Source: Chiridota heheva
Lineage: Eukaryota > Echinodermata > Holothuroidea > Apodida > Chiridotidae
DNA length: 64,000 bases
Reading direction: 5' to 3'
NCBI GenBank assembly: GCA_020152595.1
Contig: JAIGNY010000135.1
Span: forward strand, 62,001 to 126,000
The position numbers and the translations under genes are program-made. Each line of letters opens with the position of its first letter. Positions within the stretch are counted from its first letter, which is position 1. Below the pieces are notes generated by a model. It saw nothing but the letters and a program-made list of their open reading frames with translations. It searched no databases and was not told the origin of the DNA. Shown piece after piece: positions 10,230-20,892 of the stretch.

Positions 10230-10692
10230 ATGTTATTCAACATGGCCCTGTGCGACTCAGTAGGATTAGTATGGCTCCTCCACTTGCCACTCATTCTTGA
10301 CTTCCATTCTTGTACTCTGCGTGGAGGATAGCTCATCAACAAGGTCTTTTCACTTTGTCCTGTTCAGGGCTATGACTTGCAGCTGACCCCAAGAGTGACC
10401 AAGTTGTCACCCTTCTCTCTCTGTGGAGCGTCTCCATGTTGTCCGGTGTCTTCCTGTCTTGCGTTTTCCATTGCGGGTAATACTGGTTTTGGATTTCTAA
10501 TTGTGTGACCAAGCTATCCCCATTTACAAGATCTGCATGGCAGGGATCTTGACTTGTGCGATGCCAGAGTTCATTGTTGGTTACTTGCCACTTGATATGT
10601 AATTTGTGCCTTAGGCATCTGTTAATGAATGTTTGAAGTTTGTGTGATGAGGGCTTTGTTATGTTCCAGGTTTTGCAGCCATAAAAAGGTAC
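10230..10692 (-). mobile_element. LINE fragment, RTE-like ORF2 C-terminal region
   Basis: The reverse complement reads VPFYGCKTWNITK, LQTFINRCLRH, NNELWHRTSQDP, then KTQDRKTPDNMETLHRERR. This is the C-terminal thumb region widely found in RTE-like and related endonuclease-reverse transcriptase proteins (YGCETW ... FINxCLR ... NEELWxRT). Stops at the end and missing flanks show it is a relic. Confidence 0.65.
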
Positions 10693-11269
10693 ACTTGTTC
10701 TACAAGTGAAGTTAGCAGCAGAAAAGATGTAAAAGGGATTTGGAGGTTGTTAGATTCATTTTTAATGTAAATATGAAAAGAAGTGTATGTTGTGATTTAG
10801 AAAGACATACATTATATACTTTAGTAAACAATGTGTTCCAAGAGTGAGTATATCTTTAAATTCTAAAATTGAAATTAATTTGTACTTAATAATAAAGTGG
10901 AAAAGAGCAAGTGGAAAACATTTGCAGTAATCACCATAAGCCAGTCAATGATGTTCAAATCAAATGTAATCTTGGCTATGACTTAATTTTTAGCCCAACG
11001 AAGTTGAGATTATAGAGTGGGAAGAATCTGTTAACTTTTATCTCCCGTTTTTTAAATGTATCTAGTCAGAGGTGTTTGGCCAAAGACTTTTGAAATTTGG
11101 CTGTCTTGAAGGGCATGAAAATCTCCACACGGTGTGTATTCTGTTTTTCATTTACTGTTAGCATACCTGAAATAGAGCAATTTTCATTCTCATCATTTTC
11201 ATGAAAATCTGCAGTCAAATCTGGAAAATATGTGCTGATGTGTAAATAATTGCCAAAGTGGGGGAGGGG
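10693..11269. other. no gene seen
   Basis: AT-rich spacer with no supported feature. Confidence 0.5.
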
Positions 11270-11307
11270 GTACTGAAGCTTCTTTCTCCTTGTAATTTGG
11301 AGGAAGG

Positions 11308-11400
11308 AGACAACCCCCCCTTCCTCCCATCCTTCCTCCCCTCCCCTTTCCCCCATCCCTTTCTCCCTTCTTCCTCCCCCTTCCTCCCCCTCCCCCCTGC
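11308..11400. repeat. polypyrimidine tract
   Basis: About 90 bp of almost pure C and T on the plus strand (runs such as cccccccttcctcccatcct). It is a homopurine-homopyrimidine tract able in principle to form triplex DNA. The frames through it are low-complexity artefacts. Confidence 0.9.
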
Positions 11401-11514
11401 AAAAAAAGGATGGGAATTTCATTTAAAGAAATTTAACAACAAAAATGAAGATGCAACCTTAGTAAGAGATATCATGTTAATTATCTTATAAATGATAAAA
11501 ATATTTTTATTTAT

Positions 11515-11850
11515 AAAAATTGTAGCTGGAGGGGCCTGAAGTGTACTTCCTTGGATTCCATTGACAAAGTCCCCTGAGTTCTATGGATTTTCCCCTTTTT
11601 TATGGAAAGTAAACTGCTTTCAGCCAACAAAGATAAGAAAATTGCCAGTTTGATAAGACAAGTATTGTCAGTATGAAAGATTAAAATATTGTTTTCTCTG
11701 AAAAAGTGTTGCGAGGGGGATGAAGTATACTGTCTGTGAATCCAGGGGGATAATCCCCCAATTTCCACAGGTTTTTCCTTTTCTGGAGGGAATTTATTAT
11801 TTTTAGCTAACACATGTGTAGTCAGAGTCAATTTAATATCCAAACAGCTT
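11515..11850. repeat. diverged direct repeat, about 190-bp period
   Basis: The blocks at 11520-11610 and 11705-11800 share the order gg-rich start, gatgaagt/cctgaagt, tccttggattcc/tctgtgaatcc, cccc, and tatggattttcccctttt/cacaggtttttccttttc. The copies are well diverged. I recognise no family. Confidence 0.5.
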
Positions 11851-12340
11851 TGGTTTTGACATCAGCTGCCTTCAGCTGAATTTACACATTTTAATGAAAA
11901 TAACTTGGTCTTTTGGATTGGGGGCATGGCCTCATAAAACATACATGTGTGAAAGCCTTGCTTATTGTTTAGTCCATCAAGGATGTGTTCGTACATCCTT
12001 GTTTTGCATCATATGATTGGCGCATTTGCAGACAAACTAATTGAAAGAAAGGATGTAAAATGTTGAAGTATTTATCAATGGGAACATTGCAGAGAATAAA
12101 TTGCTTTATATAAAATACTATTAAACGAGGGTAGACCATAAGTATATTTTTTTTGCAAAAACTTGACTTGACAATGGCAACTCCCCATTTCATCTTACTT
12201 TGATATCATCTTTTTTACTCTTGAACATTTTTGTTATCAAGTTGAGCTTCAACAGCATTGATGTTGTGGTTTCTGTTGTTATTTAATTTTATAGATGAAG
12301 AAAGCTTATTTATTGATCTTCAAGAGGCTGTATCATCAGG
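11851..12340. other. no secure gene
   Basis: Mostly AT-rich spacer. At 12294 an acceptor-like ttatttaattttatag precedes a short open stretch reading DEESLFIDLQEAVSSGLP, but no convincing donor follows before the minisatellite, so it is not called as an exon. Confidence 0.4.
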
Positions 12341-12349
12341 TCTTCCAGT

Positions 12350-12620
12350 TTGTATGTGTACTATCTCATTGAACATCCAATCACCCGCCTTGTATGTGTA
12401 CTATGTCATTGAACATCCAATCACCCAACAGTTTGCATGTGTACTATGTCATTGAGCATCCAATCACCCGCCAAGTGTACTATGTCATTTAACATCCAAT
12501 CACCCGCCAAGTGTACTATGTCATTTAACATCCAATCACCCGCCAAGTGTACTATGTCATTTAACATCCAATCACCCGCCAAGTGTACTATGTCATTGAA
12601 CATCCAATCACCCGCCAAGA
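12350..12620. repeat. 36-bp minisatellite, about 7 copies
   Basis: Units contain gtgtactatgtcatttaaca and tccaatcacccgcc. The first three copies are longer, with cttgtatgt or cagtttgcat inserts. The unit length is a multiple of 3, so both strands stay open by chance. Confidence 0.95.
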
Positions 12621-12814
12621 AAAAGTTTAAACAATTAAAATATGCTCCTGTTTGATCTCAAGTGGTAGCATCTTGCATATCCAGACTATCCATCTCTGCA
12701 ATTAAAGGATCAGAAATGTGAGTGTGTATTATCCTGGAGTCTCAAGAATATTCTAACACACTTTTTGTACACATGATGGTACTGGACACCTTAGATATTG
12801 CAATGAAGGGAAGT

Positions 12815-13245
12815 GTCACATATGGACTAGGGAAGTGTCACATACAGACTAAGGAAGTGTCACATATAGGCTAGGGAGTGTCACATATGAACTTGGGAAG
12901 TGTCACATACTGGCTAGGAAAGTGTTACATACAGACTAGGGAAGTGTCACATAGGCTAGGGGAGTGTCACATATGAACTCGGGAAATGTCACATACTGGC
13001 TAGGAAAGTTTCACATAGGCTTGGAAAGTATTAAAATGCAGGCTAGGAAAATGTAACATGTGGACTAGGGGAGTGACACATACGAGTTTAGGAAGTGTAA
13101 CATACAGGCTTGGGCGTGTCGCATATAGGCTGTGGAAGTGTTACTGGGAGTGTCACATACGGCTTGGCAAGTGCCACATTTGGGGAAGGAGGTTTCACAT
13201 AAGGGCTACGGAAGTGTCACATAATGGCTAAGGAAGTGTAGGAAT
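12815..13245. repeat. degenerate 20-24-bp tandem repeat
   Basis: About 18 imperfect copies of a unit of the type ggaagtgtcacatayrgrct, varying in spacing and sequence and decaying towards the right. Confidence 0.9.
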
Positions 13246-13844
13246 CAAGAAAAGGAAAGTAACAAAAAAATCTTTAACCATTTTAGGAGTAATTGAAGTG
13301 TCCAGGTTTTCATCAGATAATGAACTATTCACAGCTACAAGTCAAGTTTTCAGTGTGGGCCAAGTAAAGTGAAAGTATGGATAAAATATTTCTGAGATGC
13401 ATAAATAGGATAAGAATTTCTGAGAATCTTAAGATTTGCTCAGCACACTATGCTTAGTTTGTAAATTGTAAAGTCTGTGTTCCATGTCATTTTATGTTTG
13501 AAACATATTGTATGACTGCAGCCAATAACCTGCAGCTAAGAACCTTCAATCTAGATGTGTATAAACAATTCCGCTAATACAATAAAATACTAAAAAAGAA
13601 CAGTGTGTTGTTTAATATGCTAAAGAATTGATGTATATGTTGAAGTGATATAATCAAGTTACCATGTATAATACGGAATATCCATCATTTGTAATGCTAT
13701 TGAGATTACCAACAGATGCAGTGCAATGTAGGTTGGAAAATAAAGTTGTCAAATCAAAAGATAGAGAAGAAGAAAAAAGATATCTATATTCAGTTTCTTC
13801 TGATTTTCTTGAATCATTTTTTATTATTATGCTTCTCTTAATAT
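13246..13844. other. no gene seen
   Basis: AT-rich spacer. The frame at 13664-13993 runs into the following tandem repeat and has no independent support. Confidence 0.45.
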
Positions 13845-14005
13845 GTACTTGTGGATTTATGTATGACATGAGATGTTTGTCCCATGTACTTGTGGATTTT
13901 GTATCACATGTGATGTTTCTTCCATGTACTTGTGGATTTATGTATCACATGAGATGTTTCTCCCATGTACTTGTGGATTTATGTATCACATGACATGTTT
14001 CTGAA
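13845..14005. repeat. 41-bp tandem repeat, 4 copies
   Basis: Units of catgtacttgtggatttatg followed by tatcacatgagatgtttctc, with single-base changes. Confidence 0.95.
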
Positions 14006-14139
14006 AACTTCATGAAAACTTGCATTGCTTTTATGAACATACATTTATATTCTTTATTATTCATTATCTGTACATCATAAATAATGCTATTTCTTCTTTA
14101 TGGTTCTTCGACCCGTAGTCTATCATTTTTAATTAGTAT

Positions 14140-14880
14140 TTGTTTATTTTGAGGATATTTGCATAATTTCATTAAAGCTCTACAAAATTGCTGATAATGC
14201 TAGGGTTTCTTCACTGTTGTAAACTGATCTGGATAAGTTAGTTTCTTGGTCCCAAATGTGGCAGATGTCATTCAATGTTGTTAAATGCAAAGTTAATCAT
14301 TTTGGTTAGAGCAATTTGGCTTTTGATTACTGCATGAATGGTTCAAATCTTGGTTGTGTTGATCAAGAAAGGGATCTAGGTGTTGTCATTACTAGCAATC
14401 TTCTAAACTGTGTGCTTTATCAGCTGCAAGGGCAAATGGGATGCTTGGTTTGATTAGAAGAAATTTTTCTTGGTAGAGAGGTTGTTTTTAATTTGTATAA
14501 GCAGTAAGTCAGGCCTCACCTCGAGTATGTTATTCAGGCTTGGAGTCCCTTTTAGGAGAAGGATAAGTTAATTTTAGAGCAGGTTCAGCGAAGAGCCACT
14601 AGACTTATTCCCGAAGTAAGGAATCTCTTTTATGAATCTAGGTTGTGAATTATTGAATATGTGAATATGATTCAGGTTTATAAGTTCCTATCTGGTAATG
14701 ATGCTTTGACTTCCCATTATTTCTTGCATGTTTCAGCTAATCCTCATGTGACATGTGGTAACAGTTTGAAGTTGACCAAAGAGTTCTCACGGATAGATAT
14801 TCAGCATTTAGCTTTTCGCAGAGTTGTTAATGAGTGGAATGGTTTGGTTCGGTGGATGGTTAGCTCCAATTCTGTTCAAA
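14140..14880 (+). mobile_element. LINE fragment, CR1/L2-like reverse transcriptase C-terminal half
   Basis: Readable blocks in order are ADNARVSSL, DLDKLVSWSQMWQMSFN, DQERDLGVVITSNL, RPHLEYVIQAWSP, EKDKLILEQVQRRATRLIP and RNLFYESRL. They are followed by an open stretch ending FRRVVNEWNGL. This order (LGVVI ... RPHLEY ... QRRATRLIP) is typical of CR1/L2 LINEs. Many stops and frameshifts show an old copy. Confidence 0.8.
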
Positions 14881-14896
14881 ATGTCTCTGGCTGCTC

Positions 14897-15215
14897 GCAA
14901 AATTAACATTTGAAGGGCAGAAAAGTATGTCACAACGCATAGTAGGAAGGTGTATTATACAAGTCAAAATGCATGTCAAAGAGAGCTATAATACACAATA
15001 TACAAAACACAAAATCAAAGCGTTTGACTTGTCGGGGTGGGGTCCAGAGGCGAAGCCCCGGTAGGGGTGCATGGGTCAAATCCTCCAGAAGCTCTTCCAA
15101 AATTGACATTTCAAGGGCCAAAAAGGATGCCACAACGCATAGTAAGAAGGTGTATTGTACAAGTCAAAATTCATGTCAAAGAGAGCTATAATACACCATA
15201 TACAAACACAAAATA
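14897..15215. repeat. direct repeat of about 119 bp, two copies
   Basis: Copies at about 14897-15015 and 15098-15215 share cacaacgcatagta, gaaggtgtatt, tacaagtcaaaat and catgtcaaagagagctataa. The 82 bp between them contains a GC-rich segment (ggcgaagccccggtaggggt) that resembles sequence near 49080. Confidence 0.85.
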
Positions 15216-15419
15216 ATGAAAACGCATAAGTGTGGAAATATAATGTTTTATTGTTTACGTTTGTACATGGTTAGATTGATCGTCACTCTTTGAAAAATAT
15301 GGGTTGTCTAAAAGAAAGGTTTTCAATAATTTACTTCCATACTTGTGTAAATGTTGTCAAACTTTGAAAATGAGCCTGTTCTGTATCACGTGCAATCCGA
15401 CACCCACCTCCCCCTCCCC

Positions 15420-15456
15420 CTTGATTGATTGATTGATCGATCGATTGATTGATGTA
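15420..15456. repeat. GATT microsatellite
   Basis: Tandem gatt/gatc units. Confidence 0.9.
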
Positions 15457-15599
15457 TAAATAACTACAAAGTCGCACAAATGTTTAATATATTATTACCA
15501 AACCTTTTTCTGAGAAAGTGCCCTTTTGAAATCTAAAAACATGATAAGCACCTGGAATGCCAAAGCTTGTTGAACCGACGGCACCAATCTGAACTGACG

Positions 15600-15671
15600 G
15601 ATTGAAATATTGTGGGGGAGGTGTGGACGATCGCCACCCTCGCCCCCTCCCCCCTCTGGCTACGCCACTGC
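15600..15671 (-). mobile_element. DNA-transposon terminus of the CAGTGGCGT type
   Basis: The reverse complement starts CAGTGGCGTAGCCAGAGGGG and continues G-rich. This is a common terminal signature of non-autonomous DNA transposons in marine invertebrates. The other end of the element was not identified. Confidence 0.5.
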
Positions 15672-16434
15672 TTGAGATTCTTTTTCTATATTGGGACATC
15701 AAATCACGTTCTAACTGTTCACTAAACAGCTCCCCAGCGAAGTTTTCTGAGGGGCGCAAAAATCGTCCCTACATAGATAGCTCGTCGGCAATATTTAATA
15801 TCTGCTCCTGCTATGAAGGGCAAACAATTTTATTGAATACAGCTGGTAGAAGCTTTGCGAGAGGGCGCCGAATGCTCACAGTGGCGCAAAAATTGTTATG
15901 AAAATATACTTTTTATTCTCAACATTGTAAATATTTTTTCTCAAAGCTTTATTCTTACATCAGAAACATGAAAACCATTCCTAGACCCCAACTAAAGACC
16001 CATATTGAAGTCAATGGGATCCTGCATTGGAACATTCGTTTAACTGTTTAACTAACTGACTAACTTTAGATTGGAATTGACAGATTTTGAGCAATTTTTT
16101 GTACCAAAAAACGCTACTACCTTCCTGGCCCCTCGGCGCCTATAGGACGTCGACCCTGGAATGGACACAATATTAAGCAATATTCTGCTCTGAAAATCGT
16201 GAGAAATGCAGGGATTCTTGGGGTTTCGCCCCCGAGAGCCCCTACGTGCAGCTTCGACCAACAGATGTGACACATTTTAAAGACCTCTTCTGCTATTAAA
16301 ACGATGACAAATGTAGGGCTTCTTGCAAAACCTTGGATCCCCATCAGGGCTTCTATAATTGTGTCTAGAGTTGACACAATTTTAAGCCCCCCAATAATGA
16401 AAGTGTTACAAATTTTTTTTTTTTGGGAAACTGC
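15672..16434. other. no gene; probable transposon-derived spacer
   Basis: The sequence includes cacagtggcgcaaaaattg at 15872 and gggtttcgcccccgagagcc at 16218, both resembling transposon-associated segments elsewhere in the window. No coding frame is supported. Confidence 0.4.
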
Positions 16435-17175
16435 AATTTTGGGAAATCTTCAATTTCAGGAATTTGATTTCATTGTCCTGTAATTTCCTTCATTTTCGTG
16501 ATATTTTCTTTAATATTTGGGCAGTTTTCTTAAATTTTCGTGAAATTTTCTTCAATTGTTGGAAAGTTTTTCTTCAATTTGGCGGAAATTTCCATCATTT
16601 TAGGAGATTTCTTTCATCTTCAGAGAATTTCCTTCATTTTCTAAAATTGTCTTTAATATTTGGGAATTTTACCAAAGCAGCGCTTCCGGAGGCTTAGCCA
16701 CCCTGGACCTCATCCAGAGCTTTGACAGTTTTTAGATTTTAAACACTAATTTTAAGCAATTTCCTTAAACGAATCATGCCAATATACTTCTGTGTGCCCA
16801 ACGTTTTACTTTTATGAGCTGTTTTCAGGGAGGGGGCGCCAAAATTATCTTTCCCCCTCCCCCCTCCCACAGTAAAACATGACCCATCACGCCACTGCTA
16901 GAAAGTGTCCCTTTTTCAAGCGGAAAATGTCACTGGTAAATTGAATTTACATCCAATTAATCTGTTAATGTTGCTGCTAATTCTGTAATTGGGAAATATT
17001 CTTCACTTTTCGGGAAGAGTCCTTCATTTTCGGGAACTTTGCTTCAGCTTTCGGGAATTTTTCTTTAATTTTAGGGAAACGTTTCTTCATTTCGGGAAAT
17101 TTTCTTCAAATTTATTGAAATTTTGCCAAATTTTACGAAAATTTGATCAATTTTATAATTATTCCCCAATTTTAC
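16435..17175. repeat. degenerate oligo-repeat arrays (TTCATTTTCGGGAAATT type)
   Basis: Two arrays, at 16435-16670 and 16985-17175, consist of loosely repeated 14-18-bp words such as ttcattttcgggaactttg and gggaaattttcttca. A transposon terminus at about 16893 lies between them. Similar arrays occur at 31540-31640, 37985-38240 and 58000-58200. Confidence 0.75.
16810..16893 (-). mobile_element. DNA-transposon terminus of the CAGTGGCGT type
   Basis: The reverse complement starts CAGTGGCGTGATGGGTCATG and continues into a G-rich run (gtgggaggggggaggggga). It has the same orientation and style as the end at 15671. Confidence 0.5.
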
Positions 17176-17515
17176 CTCCCAATAAGGAAGAAAGTATGCA
17201 ACCGGGAGGGTGAAATCCTATGAAGTGGAGGTTCCCTCTCCCCTCGCTTCCTCTTATGCCTCTGAGTAATGAGAACACACAATTCTAACTCCTATTACTT
17301 AAAAATTCGTGCATATTTTGACATCCTTATGTCCTTCTGACCGTCACGGGACTTTAAGAGTCTCGGGCAGCAAGTTAACCACTTTCCCTCTCGCCCCTTT
17401 ACAAACATATTTGTAAATACCAACAATTTAGCGAGGGGGCTAGAGTCGGACTGATCATTGCGACATTGGCACAAGGACCCCATGCTCCAAGCCTAGCCTC
17501 AGAGGGCCCTCCCAT

Positions 17516-18300
17516 TCAGGGGCGTAACATGACTTTGAGAGGACTGGGGTGGGTGTGTAAATAGGGGTGTCGATACCGGGAGGTGTGGGGGTTTAACCCC
17601 CCCCCCCCCTCCCCCCTTCATTCCCACCCCAATATTTGAGAAAAAGGACAAATTTGGGCAAAATGATCTAAAAATTGGGCAAAACGCTGTAGCGTTGTTC
17701 TATTTTTTCCAGTGAGCAATGATAATTTCTTCCCGAATCGTAGTATCCCAATTTTTCTGACATGTCTGAGCCAACACCTGAATTTACCGATCTTCCAAAA
17801 AATGTTATCAAATTTTCCGATTTTTCCAAATCATGGTCTTAAAACATCCCATTTTTCCAAATCAGTTTCTAAAATTTTCCAATTTAAAAAAAAAAAATCA
17901 CCGAGGGTAACAATCGCCCAAATTTGATTAAAAGTTGCTCAAATTTGGTAGGAAGTTGCCCAAATTGATTTTAAAATTGTCCAGATTTTGATTAGAAATC
18001 GCTTAAAAGTTGGTTAAAAGTTTGATACGTTTGATACTTGAACGTTTGATACAAAATCGCCCAAATTTAGTTACAAATCGCTCAAATGGTTTGAAATTTG
18101 CCCAATTTTGGTTACAAATCGCCCAAATTTAGTTACAAATTACCCAAATTTTGTTGAAAAATGCCCATAATTGCTTAATAAATCGCTCAAGTGAAGTCAA
18201 AAAGGGTCCAATTTTGGTCAAATTGGCAAATTTTCCTTAAAACTTGCCCAAATTTGGAACAAAAATCACTTGATAGCCCAAACTGGGTCTAAAATGGTAT
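17516..18300 (+). mobile_element. probable DNA-transposon end with subterminal oligo-repeats
   Basis: It begins caggggcgtaacatgacttt, followed by a G/C-rich run at 17540-17640. Then come about 600 bp of irregularly repeated words such as gcccaaatttagttacaaat and aaattgcccaaatt. The right end merges into the satellite at 18395. Confidence 0.5.
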
Positions 18301-18394
18301 TAGTCTCGTACGGGGAGGAGGGGGCAAGTGGGGAACAGCAACTTGCGGGGGCAAGTGGCCTTCATGCCTCTGTAGCGCTGCCATTGCCAATATA

Positions 18395-19945
18395 CAAAAA
18401 AAAAACGAAGAGTTTCATGAAAGTTCTTCATAATATTGAAAATGCCCAAATTCTTATATGAGACCCGATGCCACAATAACTGGCATTTCTGACAAACTCA
18501 CATCTACACTATTATTACGTTTTGTCTGGGTTGCTGGCATGCCGTCCAATATAATAACGACGCTAATGGATTTGAAATATGCCGCCCCACTGGTTATCTG
18601 TTAATATTATGAACCAATAATTCAAATAAAAGAAAGAAAGATTTTCATGAAAATTCTTAATTATACAAAAAAGTGCCCAAACGGTTTTTTAAAGTAATTA
18701 TGAGACCCGATGCCATAATAAGTGGCATCGTGGCACACCCACATTTATACTCTTATATCGTTTTGTCTTGGTTGCTGGCATACCATCCCATGTTATAACA
18801 GCACCAAAACATGGTTTAAAATTTGGCTGGTTATTTTGTCGATATCACGGAATTTAAAAAAAGAAATCCCATTTAAGAAATTATGAGACCCGGTGCCATA
18901 ATAACTGACAGGCTGGCACACCCACATTTATACTCTTATATCGTTTTATCTGGATTGCTGGCATGCCGTCCCATATAATAACGACGCTAATGCATTTTAA
19001 ATATGGCCTGCTGATTATCTCTCAATATGATGGACCAAAAGCTCAAACATAAGAAAGAAAGATTTTCATGAAAATTCTTAATTATACAAAAAAGTGTCTT
19101 CACATTCTCATTTAGGAAATCATGAGATCCGATGCCATAATAACTGGCAGGCATGGCACACCAAATCTTATACTCTTATGTCGTTTTGTCTGGGTTGCTG
19201 GCATACCATCCCATGTATTATTGCCGCTTAAGGATTTGAAATATGCCCTACTGGTTATCTGTCAAAATTATGGACAAATAGTTGAAATTTAAAAAAAAAA
19301 AGATTTTCACGAAAATTCTTTATTATACGAAAAGTGCCCAAACGTTTTCATTGATGAAATTTTGAGACCCAATGCCATAATAACTCTCAACACTGATAAA
19401 ACCACATTCTACACTATTATATTGTTTTGTCTGGGTTGCTGGCATGCTGCCCCATATAATTTCAACGTTTATGGATTTAAAATATGCCCTGCTGATTATC
19501 TGTCGCCGACCAATTCTTCAAATAAAAGAAAGATTTTACGAAAATTCTTCATTGTAAAAAAAAAAAGTGCTGTAACATTTTCATTTATGAAATTATGAGA
19601 CCCGATGCCATAATAACTGGCAACACTGATAAAACACTTTTAGACTGTTATATTGTTTTGTCTGGGTTGCTGTCATGCTTTCCCATACAATGCTTATGGA
19701 TTTGAAATATGCCCTGCTAAGTATCTGTCAATATTATGGACCAATTCTTCAAATATAAGAAACATTTCCACGAAAATTCTTCATTACACAAAAAGTGCCC
19801 AAACGTTGGCATTTATGTGACACCAGACGTGTATAATTGGCACCGCTGACAACCTGCACTATAATTTTGTTTTGTCTGGGTTGCTGGCATGCCGTCCAAT
19901 GTTATAACAACGCTAATGTGTTTTAAATATACCCTCATCTCCCAC
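18395..19945. repeat. satellite with a unit of about 240 bp, 7 copies
   Basis: The marker gagacccgatgcc (or variants) recurs at 18460, 18702, 18885, 19124, 19364 and 19597, with a diverged copy at 19819. That gives spacings of 242, 183, 239, 240, 233 and 222 bp. Each unit also carries gttttgtctgggttgctggc and aaaattctt ... aagtgcccaaacg. The third spacing is shorter because of an internal deletion. Copies differ by many substitutions, so the array is not recent. Confidence 0.93.
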
Positions 19946-20454
19946 CTTATTTAGAGTGGGTAGATAACAAAACAAGCCGAGATCATGCTTGAATCCAATT
20001 TTGTATTCATTATTAGTAATGATCAAGCCCCATCCCATTAAGAGAGGCATATAACACTAGCATAACTGTGGGGCTATTTCGGTTCGGGAAACTTTGGGAG
20101 GAACATACAATAGTGTATTCTTTCAAACGATTTACCCTTTCCCTGCGAGACGTCGCTCAAACCTCCCCCTGCCCTTCCTTTTCAAAAGTAGCAGTCTGGT
20201 TTATAGCAGTGGTGTAAGAAGAGGGAGAATCTGATAACTTTCCGGAAATTCATGAAAATTCCGAAAGTGTCATAATAAGTTTTTTAATTTAATGAATGAA
20301 ATTCTTACAATTCTAAATTGTGTTGAAAATATGTTCAACTATGGTGTATCATCCCGCCAGCTTTGAGAAAGTTTCACTCAACTTTTCAAATTTTTCATTC
20401 AATATTAATTTTGCTCAATTATGAAGAAGAAAAAAAACACCACAGTAATGTCTG
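19946..20454. other. no gene; one more transposon-end-like sequence
   Basis: Starts with AT-rich spacer. Near 20206 the sequence cagtggtgtaagaagaggga resembles the CAGTGGCGT-type ends. No coding frame is supported. Confidence 0.35.
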
Positions 20455-20892
20455 GTGAAAACATTTAAGCCACCAAGGGGGTTGCACTGTAAAAGGGGGT
20501 TTGTACCCTCTGAAAATTATTTGAGCCCCAAAATGAAACGTTTACCAAATATCACAAGAATTCATATATTACAAGGAAAACAAAGATTTATCAAATTCCG
20601 TGTTTTAGGTGGCCCTCCCTTTCTTTGCTTCTTTTTCATCTTAATTTGGTTAACGCTTGTTGGCCTCTTGTTTTCTGCTATGTATCAAACCAAAACAAGT
20701 CGTTACAATTTGTGTCGAAATTTAAGCCACACAACTGCGTTTACCCCTGTCAACTTTAATAATGCCAATGATAAAATCATACAACAGAAAGAAAAAATAA
20801 TAGGAAACACTCTGGACATAGGCAAATGGCTTAATATTAGTTCAAAACATCCGTTGTTCAGTCAAAATGTCTTGGATACTATTTCAATCTGA
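20455..20892 (+). CDS. uncharacterised single-exon frame with one membrane segment
   Basis: I do not recognise this 145-codon frame. A second in-frame ATG at 20533 would give 119 residues. Near the middle it has a hydrophobic stretch, CFFFILIWLTLVGLLFSAMY, preceded by basic residues (QRFIKFRVLGG) and followed by KTSRYNLCRN. That layout would fit a type II single-pass membrane protein such as a Golgi enzyme N-terminus. The remaining 65 residues are polar and end in SISI-like DTISI before TGA. Codon use is not strongly gene-like and no flanking exon or splice site was found, so it may be a chance frame or a cut-off pseudogene. Confidence 0.3.
   Translation: MKTFKPPRGLHCKRGFVPSENYLSPKMKRLPNITRIHILQGKQRFIKFRVLGGPPFLCFFFILIWLTLVGLLFSAMYQTKTSRYNLCRNLSHTTAFTPVNFNNANDKIIQQKEKIIGNTLDIGKWLNISSKHPLFSQNVLDTISI

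Noticed and set aside
11066-11491. Gly/Glu/Arg-rich and Pro/Ser-rich frames
   Set aside because: Low-complexity translation of the polypyrimidine tract.
12294-12345. Possible exon DEESLFIDLQEAVSSGLP after an acceptor-like sequence
   Set aside because: No good donor before the minisatellite and no neighbouring exon to match its phase.
12421-12655. Open frames through the 36-bp repeat on both strands
   Set aside because: Repeat artefacts; unit length divisible by three.
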